This document shows positions 10,703 to 23,299 of a DNA stretch of 64,000 nucleotides, in pieces. Each line of letters opens with the position of its first letter. Position 1 is the stretch's first letter. The translations under genes and the position numbers were made by a program. The notes below the pieces were generated by a model. The model was not told the DNA's origin and did not search any database. It saw nothing but the letters and a program-made list of their open reading frames with translations. Source of the stretch: Protea cynaroides (Eukaryota; Streptophyta; Magnoliopsida; Proteales; Proteaceae); contig CM053266.1 in NCBI GenBank assembly GCA_028583415.1, forward strand, positions 78,627,237-78,691,236, given 5' to 3'.

Positions 10703-13018
10703 TGTCACACCCTAATTCTGCACTATTCAGAACGGTGTGATGAACCACTAATAAACAAACGGTTCAATCCAGGATCTCAAATAGGCTATGTCCATTAGCT
10801 TAAACCATACACATCCACAATCATAATCAGAATAAATACACAATAGCGGAAGTCTTAATATTAAATGAACTGAGAATCTAAATGTGATAATCATAAATAA
10901 AATATCTAATTATGTTGTATCAACCGAGACATAAGTAAATAAAATATCAAATTACATTTCCTTAATGGTTCAAATAAAAATCTAATCGAAAACGCATGAG
11001 TTGCACTCGCATGAGGAGTCATGCGTCTCCACTATGTCTTCAGCCTCCATTGCAGCCACGTGCCTATACACAGAAGCATTCATATAATCCTCCATAGTGG
11101 TACCTGCATCATCAACTAAAATATTTGAATTCAAAAAGGGTGAGCACACATCACGGCTCAGTGAGCAAACAAAACAATGCAACAAACATATGCATGCATT
11201 CAATTCATATCTGTGGTCTGGTATATAAGTTTGCAATGTGCTGTAAAAAGGTTTGGTGGCCGCCGCACCTCTATACACGAGTATGTGGAACCGCTCAATG
11301 GATCAAACACCATCGCCGCCCCCACATGCACCCACCATGGGATAGAGATAGAGCTAAAGTGCTTAGGACCGCACCGCATCACACTTCCCCTGATGCTCTA
11401 CCCATACCAACACGTAAGCCCCTATTGGCGAGGGCTTGCAAACTGGGCTCACAACTAATCAATCCTAATGTCAAACAGTGTATCCAAGGCCTCAACCCAA
11501 CATCCCTCAATACGTCCATAGAGATAGAGCTAAGGCCCCCAGGCAGAGTCGAAGACTACATGGTCTGAGACCACCTCCCCTGATGCCCTACGATGTAATA
11601 GTTCTGCTAAGGTAATGGCGATACGATGATGTTAGTGGACAAGACTTGAGTAGAGATAGGGCCAAAGTGCTTAGGACCGCCCCGCATCACACTTCCCCTG
11701 ATGCCCCACTCGCATCAAGTACACTAACCACACACAAACATTCACATGCCTATTCCTAGCATCATCATCATCATCATGTTGTAAATAAACTGAATTAAAT
11801 ATGCATGAACAGTAATAACAGGAATAGTAGATGACATGTGATATGCACATTATAATCATACAATCAGATAATCATACATAGGATTGGACTCAATAAACGA
11901 AAACAGTTTATTATTAGCCAATTAGTTTAGGTCTTGTTCCCTCACCTTTGCTTGAGTGTAAATCCTCTTTCAAGCTTTAAGAATCACCTTTATATCAATA
12001 GAAAAACCTAACAAGTCGATAGATTTTAATTAGAATTCATTCCGACAGTTTTAAGCTTGTTGTAAAGCTAGGGTCATAGGATGGGTCGCAGGTTGGGTCA
12101 CAGGTTTCTACGTCCCCAGGGTATAGGGTCGATGCTAAGGTCGGTTGTCCCATCGACCCTAGGTGCGACCGCAGCTTCCCTGGGCTTCTCGGGAGCTAGG
12201 GGTCGATCCTGTGGTCTGGTAGGGTCGATTCCCAATCGACCCTACGTGCGACCGCACGTGGTTTGAGTCGACCTTTTCATTCTACAGTCTAATCTTTCAT
12301 GTTTGGGTCCTTTGGCTTACTTCCACAGTCCATTCTATGCTTGTTCTATGGCTTAAAACTTCAGGTTACTTCCATACTTTGTCTACCATGACTCCCTCCA
12401 TGGATTTCATTGAAATCTTCCCATGGATGGATGATTTGGGTTTCTCCTAGATCATACCCTCTTCATGAACTATTCCAAGGTCTTAAACAATTCATGGAAA
12501 GCATATCCATACCTTAGGTTTGCTGAGATTCAGAGGTTTCTCTGAATTTCTTCCCTTTAGTCTTCTTCTCCAATTCTCCTTCTCTTCTCCTTCTCTTCTC
12601 TTTCAATTAGGGTTTCAAAAGGAGTGAAAGAGGCTAAGGGACGTCCTATTTATAGAGAAAAACCTTCCAAAATAAGTCCCATCGAGATTAGGAAAGAATC
12701 CCCTTGAAATTAGGAAAGTTTTCTATTTACGGTTTCTGTCGGTGATCCTAGGGTCGATGCTAGGGTCGCAGATCCCGTCGACCCTAGGGTTTCAGTTCTC
12801 CGACCCTATGACTAAAAGTCATGGGTCTGACTTCCTGAGGAGGTGGGATTGACCCTACCTATTTAGGTATGCGACCCTACCCCCTATTTTACTATTTTTG
12901 GGTCAGTTTCATACCTGGTCTTGCTATTTCCTTCACGCACTTGGTCCATTTGGCTCGACCATGATAGGTAGACCTGGTACAAGGTGGTAAGACCGGTTAG
13001 TTCGATACGAGTCTTACA
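10703..13018 (-). repeat. 5' LTR of Tekay-1
   Basis: This is the 2316-bp partner of 1127-3447. On the minus strand it begins TGTAAGACTC and ends TTAGGGTGTGACA. CTATAAATAG at 12646-12655 (minus) is the likely TATA box, followed downstream by a GA-rich tract typical of the R/U5 leader. The two CGACCCTA-type clusters are conserved. Scattered differences from the other LTR show a long time since insertion. Confidence 0.92.
12646..12655 (-). promoter_or_regulatory. TATA box of Tekay-1 5' LTR
   Basis: CTATAAATAG on the minus strand is kept in both LTRs (also 3075-3084). A purine-rich transcribed leader and gag-pol lie downstream. Confidence 0.6.
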
Positions 13019-14171
13019 CTTTGTCTCCCCTTCTTTTTATAATTTGTGCCCATACCCTTTCTTGTATTATTAATTCTCATTTGGAGCAAGGTTTCATTAG
13101 GGGCATTCGTGTGCAGGGTCATTTTGATCCAATTACCCATTTACTTTTTATGGATGACTGTTTACTGTTCTCGCATCTATCTGTTAAGGAAGTTATGACC
13201 TTAAAGGACTGTATGGATGTGCATTTTCGTGCTTCTGGCCAGCAAATCAACTTGCAGAAGTCTCTTATTACATTCAGTCCTAACACTCCTCTCAAGTTTA
13301 GGCGATGGCTTTCTAGACTTCTTAAAATGCCATATGGGGACAACCTTGGGAAGTATTTGGGTCTTCTTACAAATTTTATAGTTCCAAAAAAACTATTGTT
13401 TCAAGATAGCTTCCAAAATTCTATATCAAAACTATAAAGATGGAAGACCTTATTTTTGTCTCAAGCTGGCAAAGAAACCTTGCTTAAATTTGTGGCCCTG
13501 CCTATGTCTAATTTCATTTCTTCCCACTTTAAACTTCCTAAATCTTATGTGAATGTGATGAAATCTGTGGCTGCTAAGTTCTTTTGGAGTAATGGTAGTC
13601 AATCTAATAGGATCCATTGGATCTCCTGGGATAGGCTATGCTTATCCAAGGAAAAAGGGGGTCTTGGTTTACAGGACTCGATGCTCCAAAACCAGGCTTT
13701 ATTAGCCAAACTAGCATGGAGAGTTTGGAAGAATCCTGATGCTCCTTGGGTTTCTTTGCTTAAAGCGATCTATTACCCCCACACTGATTTCCTGCATGCT
13801 TCTCTTGGACATCAGCCCTCTTGGTTGTGACGTAGTCTTTTGGAGGGTCGAGATACTCTTCTTAAGGGTCTGTTGTGGAAGGTTGGTAATGGGCGTCACA
13901 TTAATATCTGAGAAGATAAATGGATTCCTTTTTTTCATGATAACAAAATCCTGTCCCCAAAACCTGTAGCTGCATCCATTGTTATGGTTTTTGACCTCAT
14001 TGACCCTATTTCCAAAACTTGGAAGTTGGATGTTCTTGGAGCTTATTTTTCTGCTGTAGAAATCCAAGCTATTTGAAGAATTCCTTTAACAATTCAACCT
14101 AAGGAGGATTCTTTGATTTGGAAGGAAGCTAAGAATGGTATATTTTTGGTTAAAATTGCTTATCATATGCT
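13019..14171 (+). pseudogene. LINE piece 2: RT catalytic core, thumb and start of the zinc-binding region
   Basis: After the duplicated CTTTG the LINE resumes with SPLLFIICAHTLS. It carries the catalytic box LLFMDDCLLF, then GQQINLQKSLITFS, the FFWSNGSQSNRIHWISWDRLC and KGGLGLQD blocks of the thumb/connection region, and WRVWKNPDAPWVSLLKAIYY. The frame breaks near 13436, 13828 and 13910. The reading reaches an FLVKIAYHML stretch at the start of the zf-RVT-type region, where element 3 inserts at 14172. These motifs are typical of plant L1 ORF2. Confidence 0.88.
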
Positions 14172-14613
14172 TGTTAGAATATTATGTGATTAGGGTTTCA
14201 ACCAAACCCATCCTAATTCATACATGAACCCTAGAATACAATGGAGAAGCCATAAACTAAAAATCATCAAGACATACTTGTCTGTGGAGAGATCAATTCT
14301 CGTATGCTCCAAGACGCTCCAAGCTTTGATCGAAATCCCTCGGCTACAGTCTTCCATAGCCTCCAAATGATATCCTTATGTCTCTTGCTAATGGGTGTAT
14401 AGAGAACTTCATTCACTGTGGCTATGGGGACTCTAACCCTATATTTATAGAATACAGATGTAACCCTAAAACCTTTTCCACAATAGAATTAGGGTTACCA
14501 AACCTATCTCATACCGTGTGACAAACCAAACCAAATCAGTTCTATCGTGTTCATTGGACTTCCATTGAATAATTGATTTAGGTAATTAATTTAGCCCACA
14601 TATAAGTCTAACA
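14172..14613 (-). repeat. 3' LTR of element 3
   Basis: This 442-bp copy is paired with 17849-18293. On the minus strand it begins TGTTAGACTTATATG and ends AATATTCTAACA. A TATA-like CTATAAATATAGGG is visible near 14440-14453 on the minus strand. Confidence 0.88.
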
Positions 14614-14627
14614 ATCTCCCACTTAGG
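14614..14627 (-). other. Polypurine tract of element 3
   Basis: CCTAAGTGGGAGAT on the minus strand abuts the 3' LTR. Element 4 has nearly the same tract (CCAAGTGGGAGAT). Confidence 0.8.
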
Positions 14628-15034
14628 CTATATTCATTACAAAACCACCATTAATCAGTGGGGCCATGGAATCCAACACACTAAATCATCATTAACTTTG
14701 AAACATCCATCAAGCCTATCAATGCGAGCAACAACAGATAATACACCTCAATATATGGTGTACAATCTTCTGTCAGCCACAACAAAGGTCTACTCAATAC
14801 ATGAATCCCTTGAGATAATGCATGACAGTAAACTCCCATGAAAATCTAAACTTGATTAAAAAACCTTAATCAAGATACCCCAAAACCTTTATGGACAATA
14901 AAGCATGGTATTTAAATAAAACGGAAGCATAATACCTCACATTGGCTAGACACCATCTTCATTCTTTGATATTATCCTCTCATGGCAAATCGTCTCTAGC
15001 TTGGATTAATACCACACTTTGACTTACCGTCATT

Positions 15035-15335
15035 GTTTGTTTAGCTGAATACCACCCTTTTTCTCCAGTTGAATACTGCCTCTTATCTTGGCTGAATACT
15101 GTCTTCTCTATCCTTTGGCTAAATACTGCCTGATTTATCTTTGACTAAATACAGCCTGATTTAAATCATAAACAATACAAACAAGCATAGCATCAAGTAT
15201 AGATAAAATCTCCCACTGACTGAGCATATCAAAACAATCTGTGATTACCACATTTCTCATGTCAGTTTGTCCTTAACTAAATACATTCTGGTTTGTCTTT
15301 GACTAAATACAGTCTAGTTTATCTTTGACATGTCA
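15035..15335 (-). repeat. Short imperfect repeat array in the 3' region of element 3
   Basis: A unit of about 28-30 bp built on GGCTGAATACTG/GGCTAAATACTG (plus strand) repeats about seven times, with a second group near 15268-15320. Element 4 has two or three copies of the reverse complement near 34040-34100 (GGCGGTATTTAGCC). No protein-coding pattern fits, so it is a non-coding array that differs in copy number between the relatives. Confidence 0.6.
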
Positions 15336-16354
15336 AACATATAAATATGTATGCAAAATAGTAATAATACAAATGCTTTTATAAATAAAATCATGGTTAC
15401 AAAACTGTGCGCACCAAAACATGAGCAATACAATCAAACATAGACAAATAATGCCAGGATATAAACATAAAGAGTCTCACACTGATTCCCAGATCTTTGG
15501 CCACTCAAGCCTTTAATAAAATTAATATTTTCAATCGTGAACAATTTTAACATAGTCCAGAACCTTTTCATTTTCCAAAACTGTCTAGTTTTACAATTAT
15601 AGACTAATTTATCATAAATCCTCTCCTTAGTTAATTCTTTGCTACATGTGTAGCTTTATTTAATTGTTCATACTTTGCCATATGAGTTACATTATGTCTT
15701 GTATCACTGGTTTGAACCTATGGGACTGCTCAAGCCCCTTAAAAAAATCTATCAGTCTTCATACTTTGTTGTCCATAGACAACAACTCACTATTTACCAA
15801 GTCCCAAGATTATGCAACAATATTAGGTTCTGCTTTTAAGTAATTAGAGTTAAACTCATTCAAGTTCCACTTCTCTCTCACATTACCATTACCTATCAAA
15901 TTGGTATTTAGAGAGCTAAGTCATTAAGCCATATTTTCATCTTTTTTTAGAAATATTAAAATTTCCCTTTAGATATCTCTCAGACAATCCATTTACAATA
16001 AATTCCATCTGAATACTACTATACAAGACATCATGGAAAGAACACTACATAGACAGAGAACATTTCTCAAAAGAATACATTAGGTCAAATAATCTTGGAT
16101 TAGTTTTAATCTTTTCATATCATTTCTTTGTGAATTAAGAATCACGATAACAGCTCAAAATAATGCAACTCAAACAATGAGACACACATGATTAATTCAC
16201 ATCAAGTAAACACCTACAATTCAGACATATGCAGGCAAATCATCTCCGTGAGAGTCAATCGAACCACACACACATCCTTTGGGACAATATGTGCACTAAT
16301 CCTCTCAATAACTGTACAATAACTGCGAAGAGATAATGACCCTTGAAAATCTCA

Positions 16355-16760
16355 CCACTTTTGGGTGGATGAAACCCCTAAAATCAAAATCCTTCGACCA
16401 TGTGCATGAGTTTCCTATAATATTTGACAACGCTACCTTTGGGTGGACAGTGTTGTTCTTTGCTGCATCCATAAAAATAGAAGTTTATATCAGTGTCACT
16501 TATGGGTGAGCATTGTACTTCCTTACTATAGCTTGTAAATGCACAAATATTAGATTTGAGCATATCATGGTAGAAACAAGGTTGCCACTTTGGTGGTCAT
16601 ACCAAAATCCCTACACAATAGCCACAAAATCGTAATTTGAATAAACTTGGACAATGTCACATTTGAGCACTAACAAACTAAAACATTTACAAATACAAAC
16701 CCTTAAATTTGAACACATCATAATGAAACAAGATTGTCATTATGACGGTCACACCAAGTT
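16355..16760 (-). repeat. CCCAAAGGTGG-type leader motif array in element 3
   Basis: On the minus strand, variants of CCACCCAAAAGTGG, CCACCCAAAGGTAG, CACCCATAAGTGAC and CCACCAAAGTGG recur about every 70-90 bp. The same family of motifs lies in the element 4 leader (32065-32680). Some copies can fold into short hairpins. A packaging or translational role is inference. Confidence 0.55.
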
Positions 16761-17833
16761 CCACCTTGATATGAACAAATCCCAACCTGCAGCTCATGTA
16801 GGATATCATGAATGGTTTATTAACACAACCTTATAGGTCTAAACATTTAAATAACTATGCATAATTTCTCAACAATCAATTTGGTACAATAATTTTAAGA
16901 TAAAATCAGTAAAAAAACTGCAAATAGGGTTCCCATAGGATATTTTTCTATGATAACATGTTTCCCAATGTATCTAGAGTTCAATGGAACAAATCGAAAG
17001 TAAATCCAACCTTCCTAGCTCCAAAAATCATAATTTAATGTCCTTTTTATTAAAAGCAGAAACCAAACAGGGTAAACCAAGCGGTCTGGCATTGATTCAG
17101 TTTCCCCATCTCGATTCGGTTCACCTCGAACCGAAAATATACCTTTTTTTTTAATTTGTAAAATGTTTCAAACCGAACCACTGGCCTGTCCGAGGTGAAC
17201 CACCGAGTTGGTTCACCAGTCCACACCATAGGCCGACCACGGTCCAATCCGGTCCATCTAAATGGGTATCGGGTCAATTTTTTGGGTTTTTGGGTCGAGA
17301 CCCCAGGGTAATAAGTTGGGTTATCAGGTTATGTTGACTGGGATAATGGGTTGGTCAACGGGCTGGTTAACGGGCATGTTGACTGGGTAATCAGATCATT
17401 TAGTGGGTCAATCATGGCACACGTGTTTAACACACGTACACAGGCTGGGTCTTCTCTAGGTTAACTCAGCTAAGTCAGACCACACCAAGATAACCCGTTA
17501 GGGTTTTCAAGTTGACCCGGCGATGACCGGGTCAATGCCGCCCAAAAGGTTTTTTTTTCTTTAAATTTCGTCCCCGGATAGTGAATCTCACTCTCCACTT
17601 TCGAGGCAAGTGAGGGTGCGTCCAGCGTCAGATTCTGGTATTTTGCCGCGATTGTCTTGTCGAGCCCTTCAATTTGATATGTAATATGACTATATTACTA
17701 TATCAGATGGTTCAGCAAAAGATTAATCTTTGACAAATTCGATCGAAAAAGGGAGAAAAAAATCCGAATATCAAATCCAACTTTCAAGTGTATCATTCTA
17801 TTCATAAACCATTGATTCTAGGTCTGTATGGTT

Positions 17834-17847
17834 GGCTCTGATACTAA
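17834..17847 (-). other. Primer binding site of element 3
   Basis: TTAGTATCAGAGCC on the minus strand follows the 5' LTR after one base. It is a one-mismatch version of the initiator-Met primer site. Confidence 0.75.
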
Positions 17848-17848
17848 C

Positions 17849-18293
17849 TGTTAAAATATTATGTGATTAGGGTTTCAATCAAACCTATCCCAATCCATAC
17901 ATAAACCCTAGAATACATGGAGAAGTTATAGACTGAGAATCATAAAGACATACCTGTCTGTGGAGAGATCGATTCCCGAATGCTCCAAGACGCTCCAAGC
18001 TTTGATCGAAATCCTTCGGTTACAGTCTTCCACAGCTTCCAAAGGATATCCTTATGTCTCTTGCTAATGGGTGTAGAGAGAACTTCATTCATTGTGGCTG
18101 TGCGGACTCTAATCTCGTATTTATAGAATACAGATGTAACCCTAAAACCCTTTCCACAGTATAGAATTAGGGTTATCAAACCTATCTCATACCGTGTGAC
18201 GAACCAAATCGAACCGGTCTAACCTAGTAACACAGACTCCCACTGATCAATGGGTCCAGTAATTAATTAAGCCCACACATAAATATTCCAACA
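17849..18293 (-). repeat. 5' LTR of element 3
   Basis: This 445-bp copy is paired with 14172-14613. On the minus strand it starts TGTTGGAATATT and ends AATATTTTAACA. It carries a TATA-like CTATAAATACG near 18117-18127. Confidence 0.88.
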
Positions 18294-18471
18294 ATGCTCT
18301 CTAATTTCAAGGTGGCAGCTAAATCCTTATTACCTTCTTCCTCTTCTTCTCCGATGTGGAAACAAATTCCTCGGATGATTTGGCGGCAAATCTAGCATTG
18401 TCATACATTGCCTAAAGTAAAGCACTTTTGTGGTGCTGTTGTGAGCAAGGGGTTGCTTCTTAAGCAACCTT
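18294..18471 (+). pseudogene. LINE piece 3: zinc-binding region
   Basis: The sequence continues from 14171 across element 3 with SNFKVAAKSLLPS and MWKQIPRMIWRQI. It then reads TLPKVKHFCGAVVSKGLLLKQPL, split by a stop at about 18391. This is the zf-RVT-type region of plant LINEs. It ends at the ACCTT target where element 4 begins. Confidence 0.8.
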
Positions 18472-18904
18472 TGTAAGATACTTTTATAGGCTAAATTAAT
18501 TATAAGGTTAGTTGGTTCAGTGGGAGTCTGATTACAGGTAGACCAGTTTAAGTATGATTAGAGATGGACCAACCTGGTCCACTGTGGGACTGGTCTAGGG
18601 TTGGGGGTGGTATTATAAATACCAATGGTTAGGGTCCCCACAGTCACGGTGATATTTTCTTCTCATGTTCTCATACGCAGAGAGAAGGTCAAGGGATCTC
18701 GACAGGCTATGGAAGACTTTGATCCAAGCATTCCAACCATTCAGAGAAAGAAGAAATGGTCGAAAATCAATCTACAGCAAGAGGTATGTGTCTTATCAAC
18801 TCTTTTCAATACCCACTGTATTCTAGTAATCTGTGTGGTGTGTTCGTTAGGGTTCATGAGAAATTCCATGGGAAAAATCCAAGGGAGATCTAAAAATTCT
18901 TACA
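18472..18904 (+). repeat. 5' LTR of element 4
   Basis: It begins TGTAAGATAC and ends AAATTCTTACA. A TATA box (TATAAAT, 18614-18620) is followed about 60 bp later by a GA-rich leader. It aligns with 34409-34832 throughout. Confidence 0.88.
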
Positions 18905-18905
18905 G

Positions 18906-18918
18906 TGGTACCAGAGCC
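18906..18918 (+). other. Primer binding site of element 4
   Basis: TGGTACCAGAGCC follows the 5' LTR after one base and matches the initiator-Met-type primer site common in plant copia elements. Confidence 0.8.
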
Positions 18919-19344
18919 ACCTACACAGATCTAGGATTGATGGGAAAGCATTGTAAAAACATCATGTTTGATTGGATTGGAAAAGGGAGAGATTTTTCTC
19001 TCAAATTTTTCATATGAACTTGTCTAGGGTTTAAACCCTCGAAATTTTTTTTTCGGACCGTTAAAAAGTAAAATAAAATTTATAGACTTATAAGTCTTAG
19101 AGAGACAGAGCCGGCGACATAAGGGTGGTCACTGGAAGTTGCCTGACGCATTTTCACGCTCTGCCTGAAAAAGCGTGTGAGATCCACTAGCCGACGGCAA
19201 TTAAAAAAAAAAGGGAAAAAGGAAGGGTTGATGTCACCTGGTCAGCCTCGTACTGGCCCGAGCCAATCTGGGCCAGTCTAAGACCGAACCAGTGCCCAAA
19301 CCAGCCTTTCCAGGGGGACCCAAGAACCCGACTCGAGCCACACA
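18919..19344 (+). other. Element 4 leader before Tekay-2
   Basis: This is untranslated leader with no supportable gene. It ends with ACACA, the left target duplication of Tekay-2. The leader resumes at 31431. Confidence 0.6.
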
Positions 19345-21712
19345 TGTAAGACCCGCACTCCGTGAACCCGGTCTAAACCTTGATTTCATGTCGTAGCAGG
19401 ACTTTCGATCATCACCGGGCCAGACGGGATGAGCGGATGACAAACAGGTACAAAATCGGATCAAAGACGATCAAATAAGTATCATTTTATGTTGACCGGT
19501 CGATGGTACCGGTCTTGGTACCGGTCGACCGGTCAGCTCTACCCAGTGACTACGGAGATCCGAAATTGAATCTATACGGGTCCCACTTTCCTAAACCCTA
19601 ATACCTGGACCTTCCTAATCCTAATAGGATTACTAAACCCTAATCCTAGCCTATATAAATACCTCTAAATCTCGTCAAATTCTTTCCATTATCTCTCACA
19701 AACCCTAGAGAGGAGAAGGAAGTTGAAGAAGGAGAAGGAGCTAGGAAGAAGAAGGAAGTGCCGCCATTGTCGTTCGACGACGCTCACCTTACGCCAGTCG
19801 ACGCTAAGTGTTTTAATCATTCTTCTTACTCTATGACTCTAGGATAGTTGTATGGTTAGATCAATACCATGCAAAGCAGGTATTGATCTAAAACCCTAAT
19901 TGGACATTAAACCATAAATTGCCGTCAAACCCTGGATTCGAGTTCTAGGATGGTTATCATCTAAACTAGACTTGAATGAGTTAGAGATAATTCTAACTCA
20001 AAGCTCAGACTTAGAATGGATAGGAGAAACCCTAGAAACCATGGAGAATGGTCGACGGCAGTTGAAAAACCCAAAGTATGGTCGTTCGGAGACATACCGG
20101 TCGACTATACTGGTTGCACCCTGTGCGACTGGTATGTTGCCACCGGTACCTTCCGGGGGGCTGTTCTGTGGGGACTGGCTGACCATACCGGTCGCCAGTT
20201 TTCCCCACAGAGCTACGACCGGTATATGCAACCAGTCAGCTCTGTGAGAGTATTTTTGTAACCTCGTTGGTTTTTCAACCAACATGAAACCCTAAGAAGC
20301 TATTCTAATGAAACCCTAATAATATTGTAGGACTTTGTGATATTCCGTTTGGATCTTGCGACGTGGAGCAAGCTATCAAACAAGCGTCAGGTAAGGGAAT
20401 CTGACCTAAACCCTAATAATTAATGGACAGTAAATCCTTGTTAATAACCCGAATATATATGATATGATGTTTGTGCATATTCACATGCCATCCTTTACTT
20501 TTAGTTATTATTATTGTTCATGCATTGATAGGATGTGATTATTAGGCATGTGATTATTTTCGTTGGTGTGTGGAGTGGGGCATGGAGCCTGGGATCATTC
20601 CTTACACTGGCACCTTTTGTAGTATTCTATTTCAACATGCTTGGTACGGATGGGGCATCAGGGGAAGGTCGGGGAACGGTGGTCTCCGATGTTGATGTTG
20701 GCCTAGCCATGGTTATGTGGCACTGTGGTCTCCGATGTCGACGCTGACTTGTCCACGATGCTTTAGTTCTATCTCTATGCCGTAGGGAGTTATGTTGGGA
20801 TAGGGTCTACCTGCGTATTGTTTTATCCTAGTGTGTTAGTTACGGATAGGGTATCAAGGGGAGGTGAGGTATTGTGGTCTCCAGCCCGGCCTGCACGCTC
20901 TAGCTCTATCTCTATGCTGTAGACGACTGTGCTGGGATAGAGCCTACATTGATGACATATAGGATTGGTTAGTTACGAGCCCAGTTTATGAGCCCTAGCC
21001 AATAGTGGCTTAGGTACTGGTATTGGTAGGGCATCAGGAGAGGTACGGGGATACCTTAGCTCTATCTCTATTCCATGATGGGTGCATGTGGGCCGGTGGT
21101 GCTGTGATCTACTATGCGGTGCCACACACTTGTGTATAGAGGTGAGGTGGCCACCACACCTTTCTATAGCACATTGCAAACTTAAACCAGACCACAGCAT
21201 AAAATGATTGTTACTCATGCATTATATTGTGAAACTGTCTGATTGTCTTACTGAGCTGAGTTGTGAGCTCACCCTTTATATATATACATGTTTTTAGATG
21301 TTGATGCAGGTTACACAGTGGACGAGGTGAACGCTCCAGCATACGGAGGTGTTGCTGCTATGGGTGTACAGGCAGGAGAGGACGAGCATGACGCTTCATG
21401 CGAGTGCCCTTTCTACATGTACCTTTGATTTGACTTTTATTTATTTTCAGTTATTTTCAGTTGGTTTAAGTGGATGTAAGGATATTATATTTTATGATTG
21501 AATTTGAATAATTAGATATTTTATTTAAATTTATCAATAGATTCTCAGTTCATTTATTTAAAGACTTTCGTTGTACTATTTACATTCTGATTGTGATTTT
21601 GTGCAATGGTTTGTATGAGTGGACACGGTCTATTCGAGATCCTGGTGTGAACCGTTGGTTCAAAGACGGTTCACTCACACCATTCTGGTTGGTTCAGAAT
21701 TGGGGTATGACA
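19345..21712 (+). repeat. 5' LTR of Tekay-2
   Basis: This 2368-bp LTR begins TGTAAGACCC and ends GGGGTATGACA. TATATAAATA at 19652-19661 is the likely TATA box, followed by a GA-rich leader. Two ACCGGTCGACCGGT-type palindrome clusters lie at about 19494-19542 (upstream of TATA) and 20090-20247 (transcribed region). It is similar to 29066-31425, with scattered substitutions concentrated near the start. Confidence 0.92.
19494..19542. promoter_or_regulatory. ACCGGTCGACCGGT palindrome cluster upstream of the Tekay-2 TATA box
   Basis: Overlapping GACCGGTCGA, TACCGGTC and GGTCGACCGGTC units lie within 50 bp, about 110 bp upstream of the TATA box. They recur at 20090-20247, 23900-24033, 29214-29262 and 29813-29967. 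A role as binding sites is inference from their repetition and palindromy. Confidence 0.55.
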
Positions 21713-21715
21713 ACT

Positions 21716-21727
21716 TGGTATCAGAGC
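21716..21727 (+). other. Primer binding site of Tekay-2
   Basis: TGGTATCAGAGC lies three bases after the 5' LTR. It is complementary to the initiator-Met tRNA 3' end and identical to the Tekay-1 site. Confidence 0.9.
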
Positions 21728-22031
21728 TCTCGGGCTCTGTCCACAGACCATATTGCACTTAACTAAGTCGATGAACTGAGTTAGGAAAAATTTAAAAATT
21801 TTAACACACCCTAAGCATTGTTTGATACCTGAGACTGATTAAGAAAGAGCATAATATACTGTATTAAATATGGAATTTTAATGATACCCATGCACTAGTT
21901 AGGAAAACCATAAAAACCTTCATTAACCATAAGGAGAGTATCAAATGTAATAGTACTACAGGGTACAGTCCACAAACCGGACAGTTACCCTGTTATATAA
22001 ATAGTCAGGAGAGAGAAAATAAAAGGAAAAA

Positions 22032-23294
22032 TCATGGGGTAGGGGGCCTAGGAGGAATAGGGTCCGCTATGTCATAATCTCGCTCATAAGCGACCCTAAG
22101 CTAGTGTACCTGGTCCTGTGTGACCCGTAGGCTACGAGCCAGATGTCCCAACTCCTGACCCATCTCTCGCTGAGACTCTAAGATGATCCTCTGGGTATCC
22201 CTGATCTCCGTGAACATGCTCAACACTAGGTCCGGAGGGGGATGAGACAGTCCAACTGTAGATGTAGACGGTGGTGCTGCAGGTATAGGTTGTGGAGCTG
22301 GCACTGGTACATCCTCTGCCCTATCATCATCATCATCACTCTCAACCTCTGCTACGTGTGTCGCATTGGCTGCTGCTGCTGCTGCTACGGCTGCTACCCT
22401 CCTGAGTGGGCGAGGGTGAGCCTCCAGCTCATCATCACTAACCGGTAGATTATCCATCTGTATCCTAAGAATGGCATCCCAGTTGATGTCTGAAGTCATA
22501 GTATCCTCAACAGCCACCTCGCCTCTCATGCTCACTCGTAGGCACCTCAGAAGAGTAGTGATGAGATGACCATATGGGAGATTACTGGCCTGATCGGCCA
22601 GAGTCGCCTGATGCATAGTCTGGATAATGAGGTAAGGGAGAGAGACCTGCTCCCCTATGCAGACGCAGTAGGTGATGTACTGAGTGAGCTGAGATAACTA
22701 ACTGTAGTGGCCACTCTGGGGCACAATGTTGTGCTGGATGATGCGGCTATAAACTCGAGCCAGGGGCTTCAGACTAGCAGCCTTCATAGGAACCCCAAGA
22801 TTTAGTATCTGCTCCGCTATCTCTCAGCGTAGATCCTCGCTCAGATAGCCCTTCACCTTTGGAGGGCAGTATACTAGGTCTCCATCATTGGGTACCCCTA
22901 GCAGGTCAGCCAACTGATGAGTGTCGAAGGAAAGATGGACGCCCTTAACGAAGCTGGAGATGCGCAAGTCTCTACCCGGATTGGGATCGTTGACATCCCC
23001 ATGAAGCTCTAGGTTGGCGTAGAAATGCTTAACCAGGTTGGGGCGAGTGGTCTCAGTGTAAGTAATGACAGGCACCCATCCAAGCCTGTCGAATGCTGCT
23101 TGCACATCAAACCTGTGCAACTGTTCCAAGTTAACCCGCCGTCCAGATTCAATGTTCTTTCTATCGAACCAAGGGAAACGGGCTTGTGCCGCCTCAGAAT
23201 GGAACCACTGCTCATCGAGCTGTGGAACTGGTGGATGAGGAGCACGCATGCCCAAGCCATAAGAACGCTTGCCAAGACCGCGTCATGGAGGCAT
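22032..23294 (-). pseudogene. Antisense extra gene of Tekay-2 (homologue of 9163-10425)
   Basis: A single minus-strand frame runs from ATG 23294 to TGA 22032-22034. At 1263 nt it is exactly the length of the Tekay-1 copy. Four in-frame stops break it: one just after MPP, others near 22822, 22696 and 22099. Shared blocks are ITYTETTRPNLVKHFY, GRDLRISSFVKGVHLSF and QLADLLGVPNDGDLVYCPP. The C-terminal half again has an alanine run, an acidic stretch (DDDDD), prolines, and a helical end (REMGQELGHLARSLRVTQDQ). The family resembles the 'putative plant transposon protein' domain. A 439-bp intron is predicted just upstream of the ATG. Function is unknown; it was probably kept by selection before these copies died. 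Confidence 0.75.
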
Positions 23295-23299
23295 TTAAA

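Larger units (their letters stand above)
1127..13018 (-). mobile_element. Tekay-1: nested Del/Tekay-type Ty3/gypsy chromovirus
   Basis: This is an 11,892-bp LTR retrotransposon on the minus strand inside the LINE. It is flanked by the perfect 5-bp duplication CTTTG (1122-1126 and 13019-13023); removing it restores the LINE codons GDPL-SPLL. The LTRs are 2321 and 2316 bp, begin TG and end CA. On the minus strand the order is 5' LTR, initiator-Met-type primer site, an antisense gene, gag, protease, RT, RNase H, integrase, a chromodomain-like tail, purine tract and 3' LTR. Very long LTRs, the order RT-RH-IN and the WRSRDIEEITWEEE tail fit the Del/Tekay chromovirus clade. Several nonsense codons and at least one frameshift make it non-functional. 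Confidence 0.92.
14172..18293 (-). mobile_element. Element 3: gag-less non-autonomous copia-type LTR element
   Basis: This 4122-bp minus-strand element lies in the LINE, bounded by the perfect 5-bp duplication ATGCT (14167-14171 and 18294-18298). LTRs of 442 and 445 bp start TG and end CA. The primer site and purine tract match those of element 4. The 3.2-kb interior has no frame with gag or pol similarity on either strand. Its leader and 3' part are nevertheless related to the gag-only element 4 in reverse orientation, including the motif CCCAAAGGTGG and the stretch around CTGACAGAAG just before the LTR. I read it as a fully non-coding (LARD/TRIM-like) relative of element 4 that depends on proteins supplied elsewhere. 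Confidence 0.85.
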